Shown in pieces: positions 15,857-25,363 of a stretch of DNA of 64,000 nt. How positions within the stretch are numbered: the first letter of the stretch is position 1; each line of letters begins with the position of its first letter. Location: assembly GCA_041596515.1 (NCBI GenBank), contig JBFHIJ010000001.1, forward strand, positions 117,653 through 181,652. The letters are read 5' to 3'. A program made the translations under genes and the position numbers. The notes under the pieces are model-generated. The model was not told where the DNA came from. It was given only the letters and a program-made list of their open reading frames with translations, and did no database searches. The DNA is from JBFHIJ01 sp041596515. Lineage in GTDB: Bacteria; Bacteroidota; Ignavibacteria; Kapaibacteriales; UBA2268.

Positions 15857-18365
15857 AAGAGTAAGAGTCTATATCAATTTTAATGGCAAAATCGCTTTTA
15901 TTTGTTAGTTTGTCAAATTCTTTCTGAGCTAAAGACAGATAGTAATTTAAATATTTACCTGCCTGGTCTGTTTGTTTATTATTTTTGATTACAGTAATAA
16001 ATCTAAACTTATTTCTTATTTTGAAAAGCTGAGCTTCATTTGGCCCCATTACTTCTATGTATTGTGGATTGACAGGTATAAATGAAGTGAATTTTAATGC
16101 TAATAATTTCGTTTTATCAGCATCTGCTCCGCTAAACTCAATAGTAACAAATCTGAAAAAAGGAGGATAATCAGCATCCATTCTTTTTTGCAACTCTTCT
16201 TTGTAAAAATCAACATATTGTCCGTTGGTAGTATGGTTGATTGCCGGATAATTAGGATGTGCACTTTGGATTATTACTTTGCCTTTGAGTTTACCACCAC
16301 GCCCGGCTCTGCCTGCTACCTGAGTTAATAATTGATAGGTTTTTTCTGAACTTCTAAAGTCCGGTATCAGTAGTTGACTGTCAGCATTGATTATACCTAC
16401 TAAAGATACTCTGTCAAAGTCTAATCCTTTGGCTACCATTTGTGTACCAATCAAAATGTCAGTTTTGCCGCTGGCAAAATCAGTCAGCATGGTTCTATGA
16501 ATACCTTTTTTTTGAGTAGTGTCAAGATCCATACGTTGAATGCCGGGTTCTAATCCGTAGTCCTTAAGCAGTATATGTAATTCTTCTTCAATCTTTTGAG
16601 TGCCACTGCCTACCTCTTCGATTTTAGTTGATCCACATACATCACAAGCTTTAGGCACGTAGATTGTATGCCCACAGTAGTGACAGCGGAGTTGATTTTT
16701 AGATTTATGGAAGGTCAAAGGCAAGTCGCAGTTTTGGCAATATGGCACGTGACCGCAGTCGAAGCATTCTAACATATTGCTATAACCGCGTCTGTTTTGG
16801 AATAAGATAATACCTTCCTTTTTCTTAACTCTACTGATAATTTGTTCGAATAGAAAATCGGAGAAAACACCAGTAACCTTGTTGTTTTTTCGAGCATTTA
16901 GCATATCTACAATTTCGATTTCCGGCAGCTCTGCACCGTCAGCTCTTCTTTTTATTTCCAGTAACTTATACTTACCTTGTTTGGCATTATAATAACTTTC
17001 TATAGATGGAGTTGCCGAACCCAAAATCAAAGTTGCATTTTCTAATTTACTCCTAACAGCAGCCATATCGCGTGCGTTATAGCGTGGATTTTTACTATCT
17101 TGTTTGTAAGTGTGTTCGTGCTCTTCATCAACTATAATCAAACCTAAATTATCAATAGGTGAAAAGATTGCCGAGCGAACCCCGAGTACAATTCTAACTT
17201 CTTTGTTTAATATTTTTCTCCAAGCATCATACCTTTCACCCTTAGATAAACCCGAGTGAGAAACAGCAATATTGTTACCAAATACCATTTTAAATCTATC
17301 AATTAGCTGCGGAGTCAGAGAAATTTCAGGCACTAAAATAAGTACATTTCTTCCCGACCGGAGTGTTCTTTCTATTGCTTGAATATAGATAAGAGTCTTT
17401 CCACTTCCGGTGATGCCATGTAATAAATAGGGGCTAAAACTTTGACTGTCAATAGCTTTACATATTTCATTCACTACTTTATCTTGCTCATCCGTTAATT
17501 TTAGCTTGCTCTCGTCACGCTTTGCCAGAGAGTTCGTATTATCTAATATTGCTCTATCGATAGCCTCTTCATATCTTTCTACGAGTTCTTTTTTAATAAG
17601 GGCTTGAGCGTTTTGGTAATTAGTCTCCGTATATCTTAGAGCATCTGCCTGTAAAACAGGTTTGCCTTCTGAATGTTTTTCCCAAACGTATTTGAAGAGC
17701 TCAGCCTGCTTCTTAGAGCGAATATTAAGAGATAGATAAGCATTTGCAAAGTCACTATTTAACTTAACTCTTAGCGAATGAGGCTTCAGGAAAAAAGCAG
17801 TTTTTTCTCCTTTTTCTTGCGATTTAACTGCTTGGCATTCAATAATTCCTTCATTGATTAAAGATTCCAGCAGATTATGCACTGAGGAGCTGCCAATACG
17901 ATTTGCTAATCGTTTTGGAGTAGTTTCTTTGCCGTTAAGTGTTTTGATAATATCCAGCAAATCGGCTTTTTTAGAGCCTTTTCTATGAAGTTGAAGTAAA
18001 GTTTCCTGGCTGACTTCTCGTAACAGATTTATTTTAATCATACTTTCCGGCATTATTCCCTGAGGAATAGCTGATTTGAGCACTTCACCTAGAGAAGATC
18101 TATAGTACTGCGCTACCCACTGACACAGTTTCAACAAATTTGCAGAAAAAATGGGTTTAGAATCTAATACTTCTTCTACATTTTTTACCTTAAAGTCAGG
18201 TTCCGTTTCCATTGCTTCAATTACAAATCCTGTATAAGTCTTTCTTCCAAATGGAACATAAACTCGCCTACCGATATACTCTTCTGCATCATTATCGACT
18301 TCTATTGCATAAGTATAAAGTCTTTCGCCGGGTATAGGAATTGCTATATTATATAATCGTTTCAA
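15849..18365 (-). CDS. priA: Primosomal replication helicase PriA (N')
   Basis: PriA restarts collapsed replication forks and loads the replicative helicase. The 838 residues show the N-terminal DNA-binding domain (PIPGERLYTYAIEVD), Walker A GITGSGKT (about 315-322), the DEEH box, QNRRGYSN, and four paired zinc cysteine motifs between about 535 and 585 (CFDCG, CQNCD, CHYCG, CDVCG). Helicase motif VAGRAGRGG follows. It is complete and of normal length. Its 3' end overlaps the convergent Cache lipoprotein gene by 8 bases. Confidence 0.96.
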   Translation of the reverse strand: MKRLYNIAIPIPGERLYTYAIEVDNDAEEYIGRRVYVPFGRKTYTGFVIEAMETEPDFKVKNVEEVLDSKPIFSANLLKLCQWVAQYYRSSLGEVLKSAIPQGIMPESMIKINLLREVSQETLLQLHRKGSKKADLLDIIKTLNGKETTPKRLANRIGSSSVHNLLESLINEGIIECQAVKSQEKGEKTAFFLKPHSLRVKLNSDFANAYLSLNIRSKKQAELFKYVWEKHSEGKPVLQADALRYTETNYQNAQALIKKELVERYEEAIDRAILDNTNSLAKRDESKLKLTDEQDKVVNEICKAIDSQSFSPYLLHGITGSGKTLIYIQAIERTLRSGRNVLILVPEISLTPQLIDRFKMVFGNNIAVSHSGLSKGERYDAWRKILNKEVRIVLGVRSAIFSPIDNLGLIIVDEEHEHTYKQDSKNPRYNARDMAAVRSKLENATLILGSATPSIESYYNAKQGKYKLLEIKRRADGAELPEIEIVDMLNARKNNKVTGVFSDFLFEQIISRVKKKEGIILFQNRRGYSNMLECFDCGHVPYCQNCDLPLTFHKSKNQLRCHYCGHTIYVPKACDVCGSTKIEEVGSGTQKIEEELHILLKDYGLEPGIQRMDLDTTQKKGIHRTMLTDFASGKTDILIGTQMVAKGLDFDRVSLVGIINADSQLLIPDFRSSEKTYQLLTQVAGRAGRGGKLKGKVIIQSAHPNYPAINHTTNGQYVDFYKEELQKRMDADYPPFFRFVTIEFSGADADKTKLLALKFTSFIPVNPQYIEVMGPNEAQLFKIRNKFRFITVIKNNKQTDQAGKYLNYYLSLAQKEFDKLTNKSDFAIKIDIDSYSSI

Positions 18366-18491
18366 ATAGCTTCACTTTTTGAATAATTTATACAAAAATA
18401 CATATTAAACGGTCTAACGTAAAACAAAATTACAATTTCTATCGTATAGTGAATAGAAAAGATATTGTAGATCAATATGCGGAACGGTAAA

Positions 18492-19700
18492 ATGAAAAAA
18501 ATAGTTTTGGCTTTAATGATTAGCTTGACTATGCTAAATGCTTGCAATGCAGAAATGGAAGAGCAAGCTGGTTATGATAAACAAGACCATGCTCTGATTG
18601 CAGAAGCGAAAGTAGATGATAAAACATCGGACTTTTTGACAGAAACAAATAACAAAATAGCTAACTCTCGTAGGAATGCCATCACCGATGCTATAAAAAA
18701 ATGTAGCCCTGCAATAGTAGGCATCAATGTAACGGAAGTAGTGCAGGTGCAGTACAGGAGAAGTATGCAACAGGACTTACTCAGTTATTTCTTTGGTAGA
18801 AGAGCTACTCCACGTACTAAAAAATACGAAGTAAAGGGGCTCGGTTCGGGATTTATTATTTCTTCGGATGGGTATATCTTAACCAATCACCATGTGGCAG
18901 GTAACGCTTCAAAGATTGTTGTAACTATGACTGACGGCTCTGAGCACGAAGCAAAAATTATCGGATCAGATATGATAACTGATGTAGCACTCCTTAAAAT
19001 ACAAGGAAACAATTTTCCTTATCTTGAAATAGGGAACTCTGATGATTTATTGATAGGTGAGTGGGTGATAGCATTTGGTAACCCTTTTGGCTTATTTGAT
19101 ATAAATTCAAAGCCCACCGTTACTGTAGGAGTTATTTCAAATCAAGGAGTAAGTTTTTTACACGAAGGTAGAGAAGACACCAGAGTATACAAAGATATGA
19201 TTCAAACTGATGCTGCAATCAGCTCGGGTAATTCAGGAGGCCCTTTAGTTAACGCTCTCGGTCAGGTTATCGGTATGAATACTATGATTTACTCAACGTC
19301 ACAAAATCAAAAGGGAGCAGGGAGTATAGGCATAGGATTTTCAATCCCTATTGATAGAGTTAAAAAAATGGTAGAGCAGCTAAAAGCAGGGGAAAAGATT
19401 AAGAGGAACTTCTATACAGGCATGGATGTAAAAAGAATAGATGAAGTTTTAGCCAAACATTTGGGTATTGCTTCTAATGACGGTCTTGTTGTCTATTCTT
19501 TGAAACGAGGTAGCCCTGCATTAAATGCCGGATTTGAACCCGGCGATGTAATTCAGTCGATTAACTCAAGACCTGTGATAAGAGAAGAAGATTATTTTAT
19601 AGAAATTGCGGATGCACAAGTTGGAGACGTTCTAAAATTTGCTATCTTGCGAGATGATAAACCGATGCAAATAAGCTTAGAAATTCAAGAAGACGAATAA
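18492..19700 (+). CDS. Periplasmic trypsin-like serine protease, HtrA/DegP type
   Basis: This is an envelope quality-control protease of about 402 residues. The catalytic triad is visible in TNHHVAG (His), MITDVALLKI (Asp) and SSGNSGGPLVN (Ser), and one PDZ domain follows (about 305-400, with PALNAGFEPGDVIQSINSRP). The signal region MKKIVLALMISLTMLNACN could be read as a lipobox (LNAC). I chose the ATG at 18492, six codons into the longest frame, for the better signal. The stop overlaps the lptB start (TAATG), so the two are translationally coupled. Confidence 0.92.
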   Translation: MKKIVLALMISLTMLNACNAEMEEQAGYDKQDHALIAEAKVDDKTSDFLTETNNKIANSRRNAITDAIKKCSPAIVGINVTEVVQVQYRRSMQQDLLSYFFGRRATPRTKKYEVKGLGSGFIISSDGYILTNHHVAGNASKIVVTMTDGSEHEAKIIGSDMITDVALLKIQGNNFPYLEIGNSDDLLIGEWVIAFGNPFGLFDINSKPTVTVGVISNQGVSFLHEGREDTRVYKDMIQTDAAISSGNSGGPLVNALGQVIGMNTMIYSTSQNQKGAGSIGIGFSIPIDRVKKMVEQLKAGEKIKRNFYTGMDVKRIDEVLAKHLGIASNDGLVVYSLKRGSPALNAGFEPGDVIQSINSRPVIREEDYFIEIADAQVGDVLKFAILRDDKPMQISLEIQEDE

Positions 19701-20446
19701 TGACAGAAGATAAAATAAGTATTTTAAAAGCTGATGGATTAGTAAAAAAATATAAAAAACGCACAGTAGTAAAAGGTGTCAGCTTAGAAGTGAAACAAGG
19801 TGAGGTAGTAGGCTTACTTGGCCCGAATGGAGCAGGCAAGACTACTACTTTTTATATGATAACAGGAATGATAAAACCCAATAAGGGTAAAATAATTCTG
19901 GATGGTATGAATATAACTGATAAAGCTATGTTTAAGCGGTCTCGCCTTGGTATATGTTATCTCCCACAGGAAGCTTCCATCTTCCGAAAAATGAGCGTCG
20001 AAAATAATATTATGGCTATTCTTCAACTTCAGAAAATGAAAAGTGCTGAAAGGAAAGAAAAGCTTGAAAGCCTGTTAGAAAGTTTCGGCATTACTCATAT
20101 AAGAAAAAGCAAAGGATATATGCTTAGTGGTGGTGAACGTCGCAGATGCGAAATAGCTCGCACATTAGCTGCCAGCCCAAAATTTATTCTATTAGACGAA
20201 CCATTTGCCGGAATAGATCCCATAGCAGTAGAAGATATAATGCTGATAGTAAAAAATCTGAAAGAAATGGGAATCGGAGTGCTTATAACAGATCACAACG
20301 TACATGAAACGCTATCTATCACAGATAAAGCGAATATTCTAATAGACGGAAATATGTATATCACCGGAACTGCTGAAGAAATTTCTCAAAATGAGGAAGT
20401 GAAAAAAAGATATTTAGGCGAAAATTTCAAATTGGAAAGATATTAA
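19700..20446 (+). CDS. lptB: LPS export ABC transporter ATPase LptB
   Basis: LptB powers extraction of lipopolysaccharide from the inner membrane by LptFG. In 248 residues: Walker A GPNGAGKT (41-48), the LptB-type Q-loop LPQEASIFRKMSVENNIMA, signature LSGGERRRCEIAR, Walker B FILLDEPFAGIDP and the H-loop ITDHNVHE. The LSGGERRR signature and the PQEASIF block separate LptB from other branched-chain-type ATPases. It is coupled to the upstream HtrA-type gene, tying envelope stress and LPS export together. Confidence 0.94.
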   Translation: MTEDKISILKADGLVKKYKKRTVVKGVSLEVKQGEVVGLLGPNGAGKTTTFYMITGMIKPNKGKIILDGMNITDKAMFKRSRLGICYLPQEASIFRKMSVENNIMAILQLQKMKSAERKEKLESLLESFGITHIRKSKGYMLSGGERRRCEIARTLAASPKFILLDEPFAGIDPIAVEDIMLIVKNLKEMGIGVLITDHNVHETLSITDKANILIDGNMYITGTAEEISQNEEVKKRYLGENFKLERY

Positions 20447-20533
20447 TATGCTAAATATTTGTTCTATTTAGCCGTATCTTATTAAGTATCAAGACTCATC
20501 ATAATTATTTTAGATAATTTAATATGGTAACTC

Positions 20534-22912
20534 ATGGCAGGAAATAATATAGATCAAGAAACTCAAGAGATGCTCCAAAGTTTCGTATCGGAAGCTCTTG
20601 ATTCGTTGGATACCAACGAGCCTTTAGTAGAAGAACTTAGAAATAAAGATAACGCAGAATTTGTGAATGCTATCTTTAGAGTATTCCATACTTTAAAAGG
20701 GCTCTCTGGATTTTTTGATATGCAGGTTATCCATAAAGTAACTCATGAAGCAGAGACATTATTGGATTTTATGCGTAAAGATAATCAAGTGCAAGATGAA
20801 GACTCTATATCGCTAATCTATTCTTGTTTTGATTTCTTGAGAGCATTATTAGATAAAGTTAGTGAAGATTTTTCTGATGAAAGTGGTCGAGAAGAATCTG
20901 AAGATATGATTTTACTTATTAAAAATGAAATTGAAAAAGTAAAATCAGGTGGGAATGCTGCCAAAGAAGAGGTTTCTGAAGAAGATTTCTTTAATTTTGA
21001 TGTTTCCGGACAACAAGAGGTAGGCCAGTTAAATGAGATTACCGAAGTAGCAGATGAATCCGAAAGTCATTTTATGGATCCGGAAGATGAATTTATTAAT
21101 CAGTCATCCGAATCCTCGGATGAACAGGATATGGAAAATATTGTAGCTGATGATATGTTAGAGCAATATTTGAAAGATGCGTTTGACCTGATAGAATCAT
21201 GTGAAAACAACTTGATGAAACTAGAGAATGAGCCAACTAATAAAGAGCTTGCCGGTGAAACTTTTGGAGCTATTCATAGTTTAAAAGGTAATTCCGGGTT
21301 TATGGGGCTTGCCGAAATAGAAGAGATTAGCTCAGAAATGGAAACTATTTTGGATTCGGTTAGGAGTGGTGACCTTGATATAGATGAGACTATCATAACT
21401 ATATTACTATCAAATGTAGAGTCTATCAAAAGTAGATTGAAATCCTTGGCTACAGGTTTGTCTGATAATCGTGATATTTCAGAAGAAACTATATCTATTG
21501 ATGACAAATTAGAAGATGAAAACTATCAAGTTGAGTCCATGGCAACGGAGACCGTGAAAGAAGAAAAAATTGCAGATGTTAAAGTACCTGAAGATAAAGT
21601 TAGCTCTAGTAAGTCTGTGACATCAATAGCCAAAGAATCTGCTAAATCTACTAAGGTCAAGCCTGGCGAGAAACCCAAAGCATCAACTTCTACAACTCCT
21701 CGACTTTCAATGCAAAAAAAAGATATTCGAGTAGAAACTTCTAAGATCGATAAGCTTTTTGATTTAGTAGGCGAGCTAATTACTATAGAATCTATGGTAA
21801 CTAATAACATAGACCTTCAAGGCTTAGATTTGCCAAACTTTGCAAAATCTGCAAATATGCTCAACAAAATTACTCGTGAGTTGCAGGAAGTAACAATGTC
21901 TGTCAGGATGATGCCTTTAGAAGGACTATTTAATAAAATGAAAAGACTTGTCCGCGATGTTTCCATCAAAATGAACAAAAAAGTAGATTTCTCTATTTCA
22001 GGTCAAGAGACTGAAATGGACAAAAACGTTATTGATGAAATAGCCGATCCATTAGTACATATTCTTAGGAATGCTATTGACCATGGTGTAGAATCACCGG
22101 AAGATAGACTAGCACATGGAAAAAATGAGACTGGGAATGTCTCTTTGAAAGCTAAGTATGAAGGCAACGAAATACTAATAGTGATAGAAGATGACGGCGC
22201 CGGTATCAATAGAGAAAGAGTATTGCAAAAGGCTGAGGAGAAAGGTTTGCTTTCTGTTGCTCCGGAAAATATGTCAGATAGAGATGCATTTATGTTAGTC
22301 TTCGAACCGGGATTTTCTACGGCTAAGCAAGTGACAGATATTTCAGGTCGCGGAGTTGGTATGGACGTAGTGAAAAAGAATATTGAAAAATTAAGAGGCA
22401 GTATAGATGTAGAAAGTAAGCTGGGTGGAGGATCAAAATTTACACTAAGAATTCCTTTGACACTTGCTATATTAGATGCGATGCTAATAAGAATCGGCAA
22501 ATCTATTTTTGCATTACCAATACTTTCAGTTACTGAATCATTCAGAACTGAACTATCGACTATCTCAGAAACAATGGATGGGCTGGAGATGGTTAAAATC
22601 AGAGATGAAATTATACCTATTGTCAGATTGCACGAACTTTACAGCAAACAGCCAGATAGCAAAAATATCGATAATGGTGTTTTGATTATAGCAGGCTCCA
22701 GAGATAGGAAGTTAGCTCTTTTTGCTGATGAAATAGTAGGGCAACAGCAAGCCGTAATAAAAGGTTTTTCGGGCTATATAGGCAAAGTGCCGGGCATTAC
22801 CGGATGTATGATTTTAGGTGATGGAGGTATCGGCCTCATCATTGATATGGACGGACTTTTTGATATGGCAGAAAATAGAATTGAATTTTCTAATGTAGAA
22901 CAAACTCTGTAA
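20534..22912 (+). CDS. cheA: Chemotaxis histidine kinase CheA with two HPt domains
   Basis: CheA phosphorylates CheY and CheB in response to receptor signals. The 792 residues carry two histidine phosphotransfer domains: His52 in VFHTLKGLSGFF and His248 in AIHSLKGNSGFM. An acidic linker and a low-complexity linker (about 330-390) lead to the dimerisation domain (ETSKIDKLFDLVGELITIES, about 397-416), the ATPase (ILRNAIDHGVESPEDR; GRGVGMDVVKKNIE) and the CheW-like domain (about 645-790). It starts the tightly spaced operon cheA-cheW-cheR-cheB. Confidence 0.95.
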   Translation: MAGNNIDQETQEMLQSFVSEALDSLDTNEPLVEELRNKDNAEFVNAIFRVFHTLKGLSGFFDMQVIHKVTHEAETLLDFMRKDNQVQDEDSISLIYSCFDFLRALLDKVSEDFSDESGREESEDMILLIKNEIEKVKSGGNAAKEEVSEEDFFNFDVSGQQEVGQLNEITEVADESESHFMDPEDEFINQSSESSDEQDMENIVADDMLEQYLKDAFDLIESCENNLMKLENEPTNKELAGETFGAIHSLKGNSGFMGLAEIEEISSEMETILDSVRSGDLDIDETIITILLSNVESIKSRLKSLATGLSDNRDISEETISIDDKLEDENYQVESMATETVKEEKIADVKVPEDKVSSSKSVTSIAKESAKSTKVKPGEKPKASTSTTPRLSMQKKDIRVETSKIDKLFDLVGELITIESMVTNNIDLQGLDLPNFAKSANMLNKITRELQEVTMSVRMMPLEGLFNKMKRLVRDVSIKMNKKVDFSISGQETEMDKNVIDEIADPLVHILRNAIDHGVESPEDRLAHGKNETGNVSLKAKYEGNEILIVIEDDGAGINRERVLQKAEEKGLLSVAPENMSDRDAFMLVFEPGFSTAKQVTDISGRGVGMDVVKKNIEKLRGSIDVESKLGGGSKFTLRIPLTLAILDAMLIRIGKSIFALPILSVTESFRTELSTISETMDGLEMVKIRDEIIPIVRLHELYSKQPDSKNIDNGVLIIAGSRDRKLALFADEIVGQQQAVIKGFSGYIGKVPGITGCMILGDGGIGLIIDMDGLFDMAENRIEFSNVEQTL

Positions 22913-22919
22913 AGAAATT

Positions 22920-23426
22920 ATGACTCAAAAGATAGATTTAGATAATTATCACGCTTCCGATATGGAAGAAGACACGCTCAAGGATCAATTTTTGTCGTAT
23001 TCTTTGGGTAAAGAGTTTTACGCAGTAGAAATTGTATACGTGACTGAGATAATTGGTATACAGAATATTACTGAAGTACCCAATGTTAAAGATCATATCA
23101 AAGGTATAATTAACTTGCGTGGGATGATTATTCCTGTAGTAGATATACGTTATCGGTTTGGCATGAAGACTCTACCGTATAACGACAGAACTTGCATTAT
23201 TGTAGTTACTGTAAATAATTCACAAATCGGCTTAATAGTCGACGAAGTGCAAGAAGTTTTGACAATAGCTTCTGATAAAATATTTTCGGCACCTCATACT
23301 TATAAAGGTTCTAAAAGTAAATTTATAGAAGGTGTTACTAAAATAAACGAAAATGTAATTATAATTCTGGATATACAGAAACTTTTATATGATGAAAATG
23401 AATTATTAGAAGAAGTAGCAGAATAA
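22920..23426 (+). CDS. cheW: Chemotaxis coupling protein CheW
   Basis: CheW links chemoreceptors to CheA. The 168 residues form one CheW domain: FLSYSLGKEFYAVEIVYVTE, VPNVKDHIKGIINLRGMIIP and VVDIRYRFG, then IGLIVDEVQEVLTI and GVTKINENVIIILDIQKLL. It lies 7 bases after cheA and 4 before cheR. An acidic N-terminal extension of about 25 residues is present. Confidence 0.95.
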   Translation: MTQKIDLDNYHASDMEEDTLKDQFLSYSLGKEFYAVEIVYVTEIIGIQNITEVPNVKDHIKGIINLRGMIIPVVDIRYRFGMKTLPYNDRTCIIVVTVNNSQIGLIVDEVQEVLTIASDKIFSAPHTYKGSKSKFIEGVTKINENVIIILDIQKLLYDENELLEEVAE

Positions 23427-23430
23427 TACT

Positions 23431-24303
23431 ATGGAAAATAACTATAAGAATGTAAAAGAGTTCCAATCTACAGGTATAGTAAATATCAGTGATGAAGATT
23501 TTGCTTCTATCAGAAAGTATGTTTATAATACCATTGGTATTAACATTACTGATGAAAAACGGAATCTGCTTCAAAGTCGCTTGCAAAAAATCCTAAGAAA
23601 GGAATCTTTTAGTAACTTTAATGAGTACTATAAATATTTAGTCAATGACAAAAGTGGCACAGCACTTAGCGAATTAGCTAATAATATTTCTACCAACTAT
23701 ACATATTTTTATAGAGAAAATGAGCATTTTGACTTTTTTATAGATACTGCACTTAAAGAAATATTGCAAAGGAAAGTAGCTGAAAAAAGTAATGATATTC
23801 GCTTGTGGAGTGCCGGATGTTCATCGGGTGAAGAGCCTTACACAATCATGATGATGATGATGAATAAATTGGGGGAAATGTATAAAAAATTTGATGCCGG
23901 AATTTTAGCTACAGATATCTCTCTCAATGCATTAGGAGCTGCCAAAAAAGCTGTTTACAACTCTGATAAATTAAAACGACTGCCTGATGGATATAGTAAA
24001 AAATATTTCAATCAGATTGATACTGATAGCTTTGAAGTAAAAGACATTTTGAAGAAAGAAGTTACTTTTAGAAGATTTAACTTGATGAATGATATCTTTC
24101 CTTTTAAGAAAAAATTTGATGTCATCTTTTGTAGAAATGTAATGATTTATTTTGATAACGATACCCGAGCAAGATTAGTTAGAAAATTTTATGATTTCTT
24201 AGAGGATGGTGGGTATCTCTTTATCGGGCATTCGGAAACAATAAGGAGAGGTATCGTAGATTTGAAACCTATAGGTCCTGCTATGTACAAAAAAGAGAGA
24301 TAA
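23431..24303 (+). CDS. cheR: Chemoreceptor glutamate methyltransferase CheR
   Basis: CheR methylates receptor glutamates during adaptation using S-adenosylmethionine. The N-terminal helical domain (about 20-95) and the methyltransferase core are present: RLWSAGCSSGEEPYTIMMM (SAM-binding, about 124-142), ILATDISLNALGAAK, and DVIFCRNVMIYFD near residue 230, ending LFIGHSETI. The length of 290 residues is normal. It is spaced 4 bases after cheW and 1 base before cheB. A methionine run (MMMMMN) follows the SAM motif. Confidence 0.95.
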   Translation: MENNYKNVKEFQSTGIVNISDEDFASIRKYVYNTIGINITDEKRNLLQSRLQKILRKESFSNFNEYYKYLVNDKSGTALSELANNISTNYTYFYRENEHFDFFIDTALKEILQRKVAEKSNDIRLWSAGCSSGEEPYTIMMMMMNKLGEMYKKFDAGILATDISLNALGAAKKAVYNSDKLKRLPDGYSKKYFNQIDTDSFEVKDILKKEVTFRRFNLMNDIFPFKKKFDVIFCRNVMIYFDNDTRARLVRKFYDFLEDGGYLFIGHSETIRRGIVDLKPIGPAMYKKER

Positions 24304-24304
24304 G

Positions 24305-25360
24305 ATGCCTAAGAGAATTAAAGTTTTAATAATTGATGATTCGGCTTTAGTTAGAGATATTTTAAAAAGAGGACTCATTGCGGATCCCCAGATAGAAGTA
24401 GTCGGTGCTGCACCAGATGTATTTGTCGGCAGAGATATGATTGTTAAATTTCGACCGGATGTCCTTACTTTAGATGTTGAAATGCCTAGGATGGATGGTA
24501 TTGAATTTCTCAAAAAGCTGATGCCACAATTTCCATTACCTGTGGTTATGGTCAGTTCGCTGACTCAAAAAGGGAAAGAGATTACTTTACAAGCATTAGA
24601 TGCCGGAGCCGTAGATTTTGTTTCCAAACCTGCTTCTAATGTAGCTCGTGGTCTAAATGATATGATGTTAGAACTTAGAACAAAAATTAAAATTGCTTCT
24701 ACTGCTAACGTTGCTCATTGGAAAAATAAAAAATATGTACCAGCTCAAGCTAAAGTAAAATCTGCAACTCCTACATATTCATTATCTGAATCGACAGATA
24801 AAGTTATTGCTATAGGTGCATCAACCGGTGGTACAGAAGCAATTCGTAAAGTAGTAGAATCTTTGCCTCCAACAACTCCCGGCATAGTAGTAGTGCAACA
24901 CATGCCTAAAGGCTTTACTGAGACTTTTGCTAAACGATTAAATGAATTATCGTATATGAATGTGAAAGAAGCAGAAGAGGGCGACAGGGTCCAGACTGGT
25001 CGAATATTGATTGCTCCCGGAGATTATCACATGGAAGTAGTCAGATCAGGTGGCTTTTATCACGTTAAACTCAATCAGCAGGAAAAAGTAAGTGGGCATC
25101 GACCTTCTGTAGATGTTCTGTTTTCATCTGTTGCCAAGTATGTTGGTAAAAACGCCTATGGTGTGATACTGACAGGAATGGGGGGAGATGGGGCTAAAGG
25201 GATGAAAGAGATGAAAGATGCAGGTGCTAAAAATATTGGACAAAATGAAGCTAGCTCTGTAGTCTACGGTATGCCAAAAGTTGCTAATGATTTAGGCGGG
25301 GTGGATAAACAATATCATTTAGATGACATACCCAAAGCATTAATTCAATTATTAAGATAG
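24305..25360 (+). CDS. cheB: Chemotaxis methylesterase/deamidase CheB
   Basis: CheB removes receptor methyl groups when phosphorylated by CheA. The receiver domain (1-125) has IDDS and the phospho-acceptor Asp57 in TLDVEMPRMDG. The esterase domain (about 165-351) has the catalytic serine in GASTGGTEA, histidine in VVQHMP and aspartate in TGMGGDGAKGM. In the final conserved block the usual QDEAT reads QNEAS. It pairs with cheR immediately upstream. Confidence 0.95.
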   Translation: MPKRIKVLIIDDSALVRDILKRGLIADPQIEVVGAAPDVFVGRDMIVKFRPDVLTLDVEMPRMDGIEFLKKLMPQFPLPVVMVSSLTQKGKEITLQALDAGAVDFVSKPASNVARGLNDMMLELRTKIKIASTANVAHWKNKKYVPAQAKVKSATPTYSLSESTDKVIAIGASTGGTEAIRKVVESLPPTTPGIVVVQHMPKGFTETFAKRLNELSYMNVKEAEEGDRVQTGRILIAPGDYHMEVVRSGGFYHVKLNQQEKVSGHRPSVDVLFSSVAKYVGKNAYGVILTGMGGDGAKGMKEMKDAGAKNIGQNEASSVVYGMPKVANDLGGVDKQYHLDDIPKALIQLLR

Positions 25361-25363
25361 TTT

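Noticed and set aside
16741..16760. GGCACGTGACC, similar to the centre of the chromosomal parS site
   Set aside because: It lies inside the priA zinc-finger codons and lacks the flanking TGTTT/AAACA halves of parS.
24199..24513. 104-codon minus-strand frame across the cheR-cheB junction
   Set aside because: It is antisense to two clear chemotaxis genes and shows no family features.
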